Assembly: GCF_008084905.1 (NCBI RefSeq)
Contig: NZ_VSFC01000062.1
Location: 243,903-307,902 of the forward strand
Length of the DNA: 64,000 bases
Reading direction: 5' to 3'
DNA from: Xanthomarina maritima
GTDB lineage: Bacteria > Bacteroidota > Bacteroidia > Flavobacteriales > Flavobacteriaceae
Shown here: positions 52,187-60,761 of the stretch, piece by piece
Layout of the letters: each line of letters begins with the position of its first letter
How positions within the stretch are numbered: position 1 is the stretch's first letter
The notes under the pieces: generated by a model
The model's input: only the letters and a program-made list of their open reading frames with translations
The model's database searches: none
Told to the model about the DNA's origin: nothing
Position numbers and translations under genes: made by a program

Positions 52187-52642
52187 TTATTTTTTAATAG
52201 CAGATTCATAAATATCGATCCATTCTTCAACAGTCAATTTCTTAGAAAGCTCTGCAATTAGTTCAAAAGGAATATCCTCAACTTTTTTAAATCGAACACA
52301 GCTTTTTCCCATATCTAATTTGCGTTTAGAATGTTTTGGGAATTCATTTACAAACCAATCATGAATTTTTGGCACTGCATAAATACCACTATGATATAAA
52401 TTAATGGAGTTTTTTTGAGAAGCAAAACTCATAAAAGGCAAAGGTTCTTTAGGTGTGCAATGGTATCCATCAGGATAAATACTATGTGGTACAAAATAGC
52501 CAATCATGCCATATTGTATGCCTTCTTCGAAGCCTTTAGGGAGATTTGTTTTAATCGTTTTTCTAAGCTTATTTAAGGCTTCTTTGCGTTCTTCTGGAAC
52601 TTGATTTATGTAGTCTTCTGGAGAATTAGCTTTGTATTGCAT
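52187..52642 (-). CDS. DUF1801 domain protein
   Basis: This 151-residue protein belongs to the DUF1801 group: SPEDYINQVPEERKEALNKLRKTI, EGIQYGMIGYFVPHS, then RKLDMGKSCVRFKKVEDIP. These are small cytoplasmic proteins with a winged beta fold related to YdhG; function unknown. No membrane segment. A monocistronic-looking gene. Confidence 0.87.
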   Translation of the reverse strand: MQYKANSPEDYINQVPEERKEALNKLRKTIKTNLPKGFEEGIQYGMIGYFVPHSIYPDGYHCTPKEPLPFMSFASQKNSINLYHSGIYAVPKIHDWFVNEFPKHSKRKLDMGKSCVRFKKVEDIPFELIAELSKKLTVEEWIDIYESAIKK

Positions 52643-52696
52643 GATAATTGTTGGTTTTAATACAAAGACTAAGATATAAAAAGATTACTAAGTTGT

Positions 52697-53641
52697 TTAA
52701 TTTCTTATAGTAACAAAAGATTTTATCTTGTTAACTATGGTTTGTGCTAATTTCTCTTTGCTTTCTATAGTCCATCCAGCCACATGTGGTGTTAGAATTA
52801 CATTGTCTGATTTTATTAAGAATTGAAAAGATTCAGGCATTGTTGAAGAAAACATATCTTCAAAAGAGGATTTTTCATATTCTAACACATCTAAACCAGC
52901 ACCTAATATTTTGCCAGATTTTAAAGCAGATACCAAATCTTTTGTAACCACACTTTTTCCACGAGCTGTGTTTATTAACCAAAAAGGCTTCATGAAATTA
53001 TTAATAAATTCCATGTTTATCATATTTCGGGTTAAAAGTGTTTCTGGTGTATGTAGACTAAGAACATCAGCTTCTTGATAAATTACATCTAAGGTAACTT
53101 GTTCTGCATGTATGTCTCCAACGTTGGGTTTAATATCGTAACACAACACGTCGACTTCAAAACCATTTAATTTTTTTGCAAATGCTTTTCCCATGTTTCC
53201 ATAGCCAATAATACCAATGGTTTTTCCATCTAGTTCAATTCCTCTATTGTCTTCACGTTGCCATTTTCCTTCTTTAACTTCTTGGTTTGCTTTATTGAGT
53301 TTGTTTAATAGTGAAAGTAACATTCCTAAAGTATGCTCTCCAACAGCATTTCTGTTTCCTTCTGGAGCAGAAATTAAACAGATGTCTTTACTGTCTGCAT
53401 AATCGCAATCAATATTTTCTAATCCTGCACCAACACGACCTATAAATTTTAAATTTACTGCAGCATCTAAAAATGATTTATCAATAGAAAATCGACTTCT
53501 AATTATAATTCCATCATAATCACCTATTTTAGCTTCAACTTCGGTTTTGGATGAGGTATAATCTTCATCATTTTGAAAGCCTAAATCATTAAGTTGATTT
53601 ATTAAGAGTGGATGATTGGTATCAAGGTGAAGGATTTTCAT
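52697..53641 (-). CDS. D-2-hydroxyacid dehydrogenase family protein, SerA-like
   Basis: This 314-residue NAD-dependent dehydrogenase resembles 3-phosphoglycerate dehydrogenase. It has the NAD motif IGIIGYGNMGKAF, catalytic Arg in LINTARGKSVV and the Glu/His pair in VLEYEKSS and VILTPHVAGWT. No C-terminal ACT domain is present, so this is the short form. It probably acts in serine synthesis, but a different hydroxyacid cannot be excluded because no serB/serC neighbours are present. Confidence 0.85.
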   Translation of the reverse strand: MKILHLDTNHPLLINQLNDLGFQNDEDYTSSKTEVEAKIGDYDGIIIRSRFSIDKSFLDAAVNLKFIGRVGAGLENIDCDYADSKDICLISAPEGNRNAVGEHTLGMLLSLLNKLNKANQEVKEGKWQREDNRGIELDGKTIGIIGYGNMGKAFAKKLNGFEVDVLCYDIKPNVGDIHAEQVTLDVIYQEADVLSLHTPETLLTRNMINMEFINNFMKPFWLINTARGKSVVTKDLVSALKSGKILGAGLDVLEYEKSSFEDMFSSTMPESFQFLIKSDNVILTPHVAGWTIESKEKLAQTIVNKIKSFVTIRN

Positions 53642-53646
53642 GCTTA

Positions 53647-53725
53647 TTTCCTGTGAAAGCAGGAATCTTTTTTAAGTTTAGATAAAAGTAATAGTTATGA
53701 GATACTGAAACAAGTTCAGTATGAC
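53647..53725. repeat. composite REP-like element (two hairpins)
   Basis: The first hairpin is TTCCTG (53648-53653), closing near GAAA, with CAGGAA (53660-53665). The second is ATACTGAA (53702-53709), loop ACAAG, TTCAGTAT (53715-53722), followed by GACA. The pair, about 75 bases in all, matches the layout of a repeat seen widely in Flavobacteriaceae intergenic DNA. It fills most of the spacer between the 2-hydroxyacid dehydrogenase start and the cupin gene. Confidence 0.65.
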
Positions 53726-53748
53726 AAAAAATTAATTATTTAGAACAT

Positions 53749-54114
53749 TTATATTTTTGGATAATGTGTTTGTGTTTTTTCGTGTTGAACAGTTCCAGTA
53801 TGTGCTATACTTAGTTTTTCAAAAAGAAGCACTTGAACTTCTTTATTATTCTTTGTCATTGGGTTGTGCTCTACACCTTTTGGAACGACAATAATTTCGC
53901 CTTGTTTGACAACTTCAGTTCGGTCTCTAAATTGCATATATAGTGTGCCTTTTATAACTTGAAACAGTTCGTCTTCATTGTCATGACTATGCCAAACAAA
54001 TTCACCTTTAAGCTTTGCTAAAATTACCTGCATATTATCAACCACAGCAATTTGTTGAGGATGCCAGTTTTTATTAAATTTCGAAAATTTATCTTTGATA
54101 TTTATTGCATTCAT
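53749..54114 (-). CDS. cupin domain protein
   Basis: This protein of about 121 residues is a single cupin barrel: motif 1 FVWHSHDNEDELFQVIKGTLYMQF, motif 2 GEIIVVPKGVEHNPM. The metal ligands His, His, Glu and His are all present, so metal binding is likely. The ATG at 54114 (MNAINIKDKFSK) is preferred to the TTG at 54129, because TACATTTA (54119-54126, minus strand) fits a -7 promoter element directly upstream. Substrate unknown. Confidence 0.87.
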   Translation of the reverse strand: MNAINIKDKFSKFNKNWHPQQIAVVDNMQVILAKLKGEFVWHSHDNEDELFQVIKGTLYMQFRDRTEVVKQGEIIVVPKGVEHNPMTKNNKEVQVLLFEKLSIAHTGTVQHEKTQTHYPKI

Positions 54115-54140
54115 ACTGTAAATGTACAAAAGCTAATACA

Positions 54141-55511
54141 TTAAAAGCCAATTATTAATCCTGAAAGAACAAAGAATAAATAGATTCCAAGAATGTCATT
54201 ACTTGTTGTTATAAAAGGTCCAGTTGCTATGGCTGGATCGATGCCACGTTTGTCTAAAACTATTGGTACAAAGGTTCCAACAAGAGCAGCAACAACTATA
54301 ACAGACATCATAGAAGCAGCAATGGCAATGCTTTCTATAAGTTCTTGATTTATAATAAAACCAAAAAGAATGACCAAAACGGCTAATGCTAAGCCATTAA
54401 TTAAGCTAAGACCTATTTCTTTAAAAAGTCTGCTCGCAATGCTTCCTTTAACATTATCGTTTGCAAGACCTTGAACTATAATAGCACTAGATTGAACACC
54501 AACATTTCCTGCCATGGCAGCAATTAAAGGTGTATAGAAAAATAAAGAAGGTACGGTTTCCATGACATTTTCGAAACCTTTCATTATAAAGACACTTCCT
54601 AAACCACCAAAAAGGCCTAAAACTAACCATGGTAATCGAGCTTTGGTGAGCTCTAGAATACTGTCATCTGCTTCAACATCTTGAGTAATACCTGCAGCTA
54701 ATTGGTAATCTTTGTCTGCTTCTTCTTTCATGACATCTACAATGTCATCAATTGTAATTCTTCCTAATAAAATTTGATTGTTATCAACTACTGGAATGGC
54801 TTCTAAATCGTATTTCTGCATCACTTTTGCCACTTCTTCAACATCGTCGTTTACATATACATAATCGACACTTGAAATGTAGATGTCTGCAATTTTTTGA
54901 TCGCTCTTGGCAACAATTAAATCTTTTAAAGATAAACGGCCAACTAGCTTATTTTGTTTATTTACCACGTAAATAGAGTGAACTCTGGTAACATCTTTGG
55001 CTTGGCCTCTAATTCTACGTAAACAACCAGCAACTGTCCATGTTTCATAAACTTTTACAAGTTCTTTAGCCATAAGTCCACCTGCAGTATCCTCATCGTA
55101 AGCTAAAAGTTCTGTAATTTCTGCTTTGTGCTCTTCGTCTTCAATTTGAGAGATTACTTCTGCTTGTCGATCTTCAGGTAATTCAGCAATAATATCTGCA
55201 GCATCATCTGTGTCTAATTCTTCAATTTCTTCAGCAATCTCTTTGGCAGAAAGGTTTCTTAATATTTTTTCTCGATTGTCTTCATCGAGTTCCATTAAAA
55301 TATCAGAAGTAGTTTCAGAATCTAATAATTTAATAACATACACGGCTTCTTCTAGATCTAGTTCATCTAAAATTTCGGCTATATCTGCATAATGATACTC
55401 TTTAAGAAGTAATTGCAATTCCTTATCGTTTTTCATTTCAATAAGAAATTGAACTTGTTCTATAAGTTCATCTGTTAGCTCAAACTGTATGTTATCGTTT
55501 TCTTCTGACAA
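54141..55511 (-). CDS. mgtE: magnesium transporter MgtE
   Basis: This 456-residue transporter has the acidic N-terminal superhelix, two CBS domains (VTRVHSIYVVNKQNKLVGRL; AIPVVDNNQILLGRITIDD) and five C-terminal membrane helices with the conserved AAMAGNVGVQSSAI and PAIATGPFITTSNDILG motifs. Magnesium sensing by the N and CBS domains gates the channel. It starts 5 bases after the end of rsmA and is probably cotranscribed with it. Confidence 0.94.
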   Translation of the reverse strand: MSEENDNIQFELTDELIEQVQFLIEMKNDKELQLLLKEYHYADIAEILDELDLEEAVYVIKLLDSETTSDILMELDEDNREKILRNLSAKEIAEEIEELDTDDAADIIAELPEDRQAEVISQIEDEEHKAEITELLAYDEDTAGGLMAKELVKVYETWTVAGCLRRIRGQAKDVTRVHSIYVVNKQNKLVGRLSLKDLIVAKSDQKIADIYISSVDYVYVNDDVEEVAKVMQKYDLEAIPVVDNNQILLGRITIDDIVDVMKEEADKDYQLAAGITQDVEADDSILELTKARLPWLVLGLFGGLGSVFIMKGFENVMETVPSLFFYTPLIAAMAGNVGVQSSAIIVQGLANDNVKGSIASRLFKEIGLSLINGLALAVLVILFGFIINQELIESIAIAASMMSVIVVAALVGTFVPIVLDKRGIDPAIATGPFITTSNDILGIYLFFVLSGLIIGF

Positions 55512-55516
55512 TGGAT

Positions 55517-56308
55517 TTAGTTATTTATATCGTTTTCAATTAAGATGGTTAGTTCAATAAATTGCGAAACACTTAATTGTTCTGGACGCATTCCAAAGAT
55601 ACTATCTTCTCTTAAATTATCGCTTAAATTCAAAGTTTTTAAACTGTTACGAAGTGTTTTTCTTCTTTGCTGAAAAGCTGTTTTAACCACTTTAAATAAT
55701 AGATTTTCATTACAAGAAAGTACGTAATTTTCTTTTCTTTTTAATAATAACACACCCGAATCTACTTTTGGTGGTGGATTAAAAACAGTAGGATGAACAG
55801 TAAATAAATATTCGGCATCATAAAAGGCTTGAGTTAGTACAGATAAAATTCCATAAACTTTACTTCCTTCTTTAGAACAAATGCGTTGTGCTACTTCTTT
55901 TTGGAACATGCCAGAAAATTCAGGAATTTGATCTCGCATTTCTAATGTTTTAAAAACAATTTGTGAGGATATATTATAAGGATAATTACCAATTATAGCA
56001 AAAGGTTCGTTTTTGAAAACCTGATTTAAATTGTATTTAAGAAAATCTTGTTCTATAACTCGATTGGCTAAAGTTAAATAGTTGTTTTTAAGATATTCTA
56101 CAGATTCTGTATCAATTTCTATTACATGTGTGGTGACATCTTTTTTTAGAAGATATTTTGTAAGAACTCCCATTCCTGGACCAATTTCGAGCACATGATT
56201 ATAGCCTTTAAACGATAAGGAATTTGCTATTTTTTCAGCAATAGATTCATCGTTTAAAAAGTGTTGTCCTAAATGTTTTTTTGCTTTTACTTGATGGTCT
56301 TTAGACAC
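55517..56308 (-). CDS. rsmA: 16S rRNA dimethyladenosine transferase
   Basis: This 263-residue enzyme dimethylates A1518 and A1519 of 16S rRNA (E. coli numbering). It has the [19 protein letters not shown] start, SAM motif [16 protein letters not shown], motif [12 protein letters not shown], and the catalytic NYPYNISSQ. Complete length. Upstream lies the DUF4286 gene at a 18-base gap, downstream mgtE. Confidence 0.96.
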   Translation of the reverse strand: MSKDHQVKAKKHLGQHFLNDESIAEKIANSLSFKGYNHVLEIGPGMGVLTKYLLKKDVTTHVIEIDTESVEYLKNNYLTLANRVIEQDFLKYNLNQVFKNEPFAIIGNYPYNISSQIVFKTLEMRDQIPEFSGMFQKEVAQRICSKEGSKVYGILSVLTQAFYDAEYLFTVHPTVFNPPPKVDSGVLLLKRKENYVLSCNENLLFKVVKTAFQQRRKTLRNSLKTLNLSDNLREDSIFGMRPEQLSVSQFIELTILIENDINN

Positions 56309-56326
56309 AGTATTTCTTTTTTATTA

Positions 56327-56650
56327 TTATTTAAAAGTAACTGAATATTCATCTACAATTTGAAGTTCTGTTCTAAAAGCAAGCATTTTGTCTGCAAACT
56401 TTTTTAAGCCTTCTGCTTTCAATTTTTCGGCATCTTCTTTATAATATGCATTTAAAGCTTCGCGTGAATAAGATCTATATTGTACAGAGTATGTATGGCC
56501 ACCAAGATCTTCTTCAACTAATACTTTACTAAGTGTTGCTTTTTCAAATTTACCAGTTGCTAATACTTGTGGAATATGCTCTTTTATCCATTGAAGCCAT
56601 TCATCATGGATGCTTTCGTCAATGTTTACTGTAACGTTATATATAATCAT
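56327..56650 (-). CDS. DUF4286 family protein
   Basis: This 107-residue protein has a ferredoxin-like (dimeric alpha/beta) pattern of DUF4286: MIIYNVTVNIDESIHDEWLQ, then TYSVQYRSYSREALNAYYKE. It often precedes rsmA in Flavobacteriaceae, which suggests a linked function, but none is known. No membrane segment. Confidence 0.87.
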   Translation of the reverse strand: MIIYNVTVNIDESIHDEWLQWIKEHIPQVLATGKFEKATLSKVLVEEDLGGHTYSVQYRSYSREALNAYYKEDAEKLKAEGLKKFADKMLAFRTELQIVDEYSVTFK

Positions 56651-56700
56651 ATTAAAAATAATAAGGACTTAAAGTATTAAGTGCTTAAAGCTGATTGTTA

Positions 56701-57213
56701 TTAAAGTGTTTTTGCAAATAACAGAAGTTCTTCGTCATCTTCAAAGGGTTTGGTTCTTTTTTCAAAAGATAAGCCTAATTTTTCTAATAACTTAATAGAA
56801 TTTGTATTAGTTGGTAATGTTATAGCAAAGATTTTATCAAGTTTGAATTTATTTTTAGCTAATTTTAAAATAGCCTCTGAAGATTCAAAACCAAAGCCTC
56901 TACCTTCATAGTCTGGTAACAAGGCAAAGCCAATATCAACATGCTCTAATTGCTCTCTTTTTACAAGACCACATGTGCCAATAGATTTATTGTTTTCTTC
57001 TTTAAGCTGAAGTTTATAGAATCCAAAACCAAAATCTTTATAACTTTTAATGGTTCCATTACTTAAGTAAGTTTTAGTATTAGTAACAGTTTTAAGGTTT
57101 CTGTCTCCAATATATTTTTTAAAATTTGGAGTATTAACTAATTCTAAAAAGAATTGAGCATCATCTAAAGTAATTTTTGAAATAATAAGTCGCGTTGTTT
57201 CAGCAATTTTCAT
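56701..57213 (-). CDS. GNAT N-acetyltransferase (RimJ/RimL-like)
   Basis: This 170-residue GNAT protein begins ETTRLIISKITLDDAQFFLEL, continues with SIGTCGLVKREQL, and has the acetyl-CoA loop in LLPDYEGRGFGFESSEAIL. It ends with NSIKLLEKLGLSFEKR. It is a member of the ribosomal-protein-type acetyltransferases, but the substrate is not known. It is 6 bases from the TPR protein gene. Confidence 0.88.
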   Translation of the reverse strand: MKIAETTRLIISKITLDDAQFFLELVNTPNFKKYIGDRNLKTVTNTKTYLSNGTIKSYKDFGFGFYKLQLKEENNKSIGTCGLVKREQLEHVDIGFALLPDYEGRGFGFESSEAILKLAKNKFKLDKIFAITLPTNTNSIKLLEKLGLSFEKRTKPFEDDEELLLFAKTL

Positions 57214-57219
57214 AAAACT

Positions 57220-58995
57220 TTAATTAATTGTATCGCCACGAAGGGATCTGAAATTATTTCTTGAATCGACAAAATAGATGCTATCTTCATACTCAAATAC
57301 TATTTTTTCGTAAAGTTCTTTAGCTTTTTCAGGTTGTTCTAGTTTTTTATAATAAAGTTCTGCTAAATAAAAATAAGCATCGTCGGCAAGAATATCATCG
57401 CTATAATTTGTTATTATATTTAAATAATTTTCTTCTGCTTTATGATAATTTTCTTCTTTATAATATAATTGTGCCTGTTTAAATAAAGCTTGGTCTTCTA
57501 TACTTTCGCCTTTATGCTTGTTTAATATTTGATCTAATAATAGTATAGCTTGATCTGTTTTATTTTGAAAAGCCATTAAATCTGCTTTGGCATAAAGTTT
57601 TAAACCTGCCTGTGTCGAGTCTTCAAATTTATTATCTGTTATTAAAAGCATTAGTTCTAAAGCATCATTTGCAATAAGCTGAGACGTTGAAGATTTAAGA
57701 ATTTTTAATTGAGATTCTGCCCATTGAAAATCTCCTTTATAATAACTTGTTTTTGCCACCTTAAAACGCGCTTCTTGAGAAAGTGTGCTATTTTTTAAAT
57801 TACGTTGAATTTGAGAATAATAAATTAATGCTTCGTTAAATTTTTCTTGTAACACTAAAATGTCTCCTAGTTCCAATTTCGCTTCTGCTTCTTGAAAAGA
57901 AGACAGAGGAAGTTCTAAAGTTTGTTTTAAGAATGAAATAGCCTCATTAGGATTATGCATAAAGAATGCTAAAAAATGTGCATAAGATTTTTGAATGTAA
58001 AATGTTTGGGTAAATTTTCCGTAGGTATTAAAAATCTCCTGATATTGCTTATCTATATCATTATATTCAGATTCTGATACTATTAATACTTTAATTTCTA
58101 TTAAGTAGTAAATTGCATTAAGTTTGGTTTCTAAATCTTGTGCCGTGTCCGTAATGTATGAAAAAATAGAAATTGCAGTTTGTGCTTCTTGGTCATTTAA
58201 GGCAATATGTGCCAATTCTTCAATCCTATTTAAACTCTCAGGTTGTCTATAGAAAATGGCTTTTTCTTGTGCAAAAGCTTTAGAATAATCTTTTTGTTGC
58301 ACAAAAAGCCAGCTTAACATTTCATTCCACATTAAGTTTGGTTCTTGCTGAATTTTTTTCAGAAGAATTCGTTTTAAAATGAGGTTGTTTTCGTTTTCAC
58401 TATTTTCACTAATAAAATCGCTAAATGCTCTTTTTATAGTATTTAGATAGGTGTCGTTTAACTCAACAAAATTTAAATAACTATCAAACATTTTCTCAAT
58501 GTTTCCTTGATCTCCATAAATTCTAGCTAGCTGGATATTAAAATTTAAGTCAGGTTTTAGTAGCATGGCTTTCTCGTAAGATGTAATTGCCTGATCCAAT
58601 AAGGATCTGTCTTCAAAAGTTTTACCAATTATAAAGACATAATTTGGATTTTCATCAAGTGTTGCAATAGCATCATTGTAATATTTATTGGCATTTGCTA
58701 AATCGTTTTTTAACTGATAATTATAACCTAACTCTATAAGAAGAGGAGGATAATTAATTCGTGACATTTGATTTAATAAAAGTGTTTCAGCTTGATCTAA
58801 CTGCTCTAATTGTTGATGAGATTTTACTAACTGAAGGAGATAAGTATTGTTGTTTGGAGTTTTGTTATAAAGGCTTTGGTAAGTAAGAAGTGCTTTTTCA
58901 AAGTCTCCATTTTTAAAATATTCTGATGCAACAAGATCTTCTTGAGAGAAGGCATGGAAGCAAAAGAAAAATGATAATATAAATAAAAACCTCAT
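57220..58995 (-). CDS. secreted tetratricopeptide repeat protein
   Basis: This 591-residue protein has a signal peptide (MRFLFILSFFFCFHAFSQ) and about a dozen TPR units along its length (YFKNGDFEKALLTYQSLYN; AITSYEKAMLLKPDLNFNI; QAQLYYKEENYHKAEENYLN; AYFYLAELYYKKLEQPEKAK). It is a periplasmic or outer-membrane scaffold. No enzymatic motif. Coupled with the GNAT gene downstream. Confidence 0.88.
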   Translation of the reverse strand: MRFLFILSFFFCFHAFSQEDLVASEYFKNGDFEKALLTYQSLYNKTPNNNTYLLQLVKSHQQLEQLDQAETLLLNQMSRINYPPLLIELGYNYQLKNDLANANKYYNDAIATLDENPNYVFIIGKTFEDRSLLDQAITSYEKAMLLKPDLNFNIQLARIYGDQGNIEKMFDSYLNFVELNDTYLNTIKRAFSDFISENSENENNLILKRILLKKIQQEPNLMWNEMLSWLFVQQKDYSKAFAQEKAIFYRQPESLNRIEELAHIALNDQEAQTAISIFSYITDTAQDLETKLNAIYYLIEIKVLIVSESEYNDIDKQYQEIFNTYGKFTQTFYIQKSYAHFLAFFMHNPNEAISFLKQTLELPLSSFQEAEAKLELGDILVLQEKFNEALIYYSQIQRNLKNSTLSQEARFKVAKTSYYKGDFQWAESQLKILKSSTSQLIANDALELMLLITDNKFEDSTQAGLKLYAKADLMAFQNKTDQAILLLDQILNKHKGESIEDQALFKQAQLYYKEENYHKAEENYLNIITNYSDDILADDAYFYLAELYYKKLEQPEKAKELYEKIVFEYEDSIYFVDSRNNFRSLRGDTIN

Positions 58996-59057
58996 AGCAT
59001 AACTTTATGTAAATATAATAAATGTGCTTTGTAGAAAGTGTAAATGTTATTATAAAA

Positions 59058-59086
59058 AAAATGCCTGAAGGTTATTCAGGCATTTT
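59058..59086 (-). terminator. rho-independent terminator after a small minus-strand gene
   Basis: AAAATGCCTGAA (59058-59069), loop GGTTA, TTCAGGCATTTT (59075-59086) form a 12-bp perfect stem. On the minus strand it is followed by a long T-run. It follows the 41-codon frame ending at 59176 and no larger gene, which supports that frame as transcribed. Confidence 0.85.
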
Positions 59087-59175
59087 ACCAACCAAAATAA
59101 ATGTGCTATTAATCTTGTTTTATTTAACATGATTCAAATACTCGATTGGGACAAATCGTACTAAATCAAATTGAT

Positions 59176-59301
59176 TTATTCTGTTGCAACAACAGTAATG
59201 TTATTATTTTCAAATTTAGGTAATTCGAAATCTGAAAATAAGACTTTACTAGCCAAAACAATTAAAGCAATAAGTAGAAAAATACGTTTTACATTTTTCA
59301 T
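59176..59301 (-). CDS. 41-residue membrane or exported peptide (putative small gene)
   Basis: From the ATG at 59301 a 41-codon frame encodes a basic start (MKNVKRIFLL), one hydrophobic segment (IALIVLASKVLF) and a short polar tail (ELPKFENNNITVVATE). It is bracketed by two terminators: the serS terminator upstream (59362-59405) and its own downstream (59058-59086), so it sits in a separate transcript. Small proteins with this layout are common and unannotated in Flavobacteriaceae. Function unknown. The rest of the 58996-59445 interval holds only the two terminators. Confidence 0.5.
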   Translation of the reverse strand: MKNVKRIFLLIALIVLASKVLFSDFELPKFENNNITVVATE

Positions 59302-59361
59302 TTATAAGTAGGTTTCTGTTTAGGAGGTACTAACTTGAAAAAAATAAATTAATAATCAAAG

Positions 59362-59405
59362 AAAAACGCTAAAAAATCGTTGAACAACGTTATATTTTAG
59401 CGTTT
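59362..59405 (-). terminator. rho-independent terminator of serS
   Basis: AAACGCTAAAA (59364-59374) pairs with TTTTAGCGTTT (59395-59405). An inner AACGTTG/CAACG pairing extends the stem. On the minus strand TTTTTC follows. It lies 41 bases past the serS stop. Confidence 0.8.
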
Positions 59406-59445
59406 CATCGATAAAATAAGAAATATCCTACAGAAATATAACTAA

Positions 59446-60717
59446 TTAATTTATTATTTTAAATCCAGTATAAGGGACTAAAACATCTGGAATTACAATG
59501 CCATCTTTAGTTTGATAATTCTCTAAAATTCCGGCTAGAACTCTTGGTAAAGCTAAAGAACTTCCATTTAACGTGTGAGCTAATTCGTTTTTACCATCAT
59601 TATTTTTAAATCGAAGTTTTAGTCTGTTTGCTTGAAAAGTTTCAAAATTAGAAACAGAAGATATTTCTAACCAACGGTCTTGAGCAGTTGAAAATACTTC
59701 AAAATCGAATGTTAATGCTGAAGTAAAACCTATATCTCCACCACAAAGTCTTAAAATTCTATAAGGTAATTTTAGCTCTTTAAGTATGTGTTTTACATGC
59801 TCTACCATTTCGTCTAAAGCTTGATAAGAACGATTAGGATGTTCCACTCTTAAAATTTCAACTTTGTCAAATTGGTGCAATCTGTTTAACCCTCTTACAT
59901 GAGCTCCATAGCTTCCAGCTTCACGTCTAAAGCAAGGTGTGTAGCCAGTGATTCCAATTGGTAAATCAGATTCATTTAATATTACATCTCTAAAAATGTT
60001 TGTACCAGGAACTTCTGCAGTAGGAATTAAATATAAGTTATCTTCTGTAACATGATACATTTGTCCTTCTTTATCTGGAAGTTGTCCTGTACCAAAGCCT
60101 GAAGCTTCGTTAACTAAATGTGGTAATTGATATTCTGTATAACCAGCTGCTGTATTTTTATCTAGGAAATAAGCTATTAAGGCACGTTGTAATTTGGCAC
60201 CTTTGCCTTTGTAAACAGGGAATCCAGCTCCAGTAATTTTGTTACCAAGTTCGAAATCAATAATGTCGTATTTTTTTGCTAACTCCCAATGTGGTAGTGC
60301 TTCATTGTCTAGTGTTGGAATGGTTCCTTCGCTAAAAACTATTTCGTTATCTTCTTCTGTAGTTCCTTTAACGACTGAAGTATGTGGTACATTTGGAATT
60401 TTATATAACAACTGATTTAATGCTTCAACTTTTTCGTTAAGAGTTTCTGTTAACGTTTTAGTTATTTCTTTAAGTTCTGTTGTTTTTTCTTTTAACACAT
60501 TTGCTTCAGAAGCTTTACCAGATTTGTACAAATTCCCAATTTCTTTAGATAAACTATTCGATTCTGCTAATGCATTGTCTAATAAAGTTTGCGTTTGTCT
60601 TCTGTCTTCATCTAAAGAAATAACCTCGTCAATCATTAGAGTAGCATCTATATTTCTAACGGCTAATCTTTTGATAACTTCTTCTTTGTTTTCTCTAATA
60701 AAAGGTACTTGTAACAT
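59446..60717 (-). CDS. serS: serine-tRNA ligase
   Basis: This 423-residue class II synthetase has the N-terminal antiparallel coiled coil (about 25-110). Class II motif 2 is in TPCFRREAGSYGAHVRGLNRLHQF and motif 3 in LAHTLNGSSLALPRVLAGIL. It attaches serine to tRNA-Ser and tRNA-Sec. It stands between the small gene and the HTTM gene, with a 44-base gap to the latter. Confidence 0.96.
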   Translation of the reverse strand: MLQVPFIRENKEEVIKRLAVRNIDATLMIDEVISLDEDRRQTQTLLDNALAESNSLSKEIGNLYKSGKASEANVLKEKTTELKEITKTLTETLNEKVEALNQLLYKIPNVPHTSVVKGTTEEDNEIVFSEGTIPTLDNEALPHWELAKKYDIIDFELGNKITGAGFPVYKGKGAKLQRALIAYFLDKNTAAGYTEYQLPHLVNEASGFGTGQLPDKEGQMYHVTEDNLYLIPTAEVPGTNIFRDVILNESDLPIGITGYTPCFRREAGSYGAHVRGLNRLHQFDKVEILRVEHPNRSYQALDEMVEHVKHILKELKLPYRILRLCGGDIGFTSALTFDFEVFSTAQDRWLEISSVSNFETFQANRLKLRFKNNDGKNELAHTLNGSSLALPRVLAGILENYQTKDGIVIPDVLVPYTGFKIIN

Positions 60718-60761
60718 GTATTAAAAATTTAAGCGACAAATTTAAGGAATTACTTAGTAAA

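Noticed and set aside
55512-55516. Magnesium riboswitch before mgtE
   Set aside because: mgtE follows rsmA by 5 bases, which leaves no room for a leader RNA.
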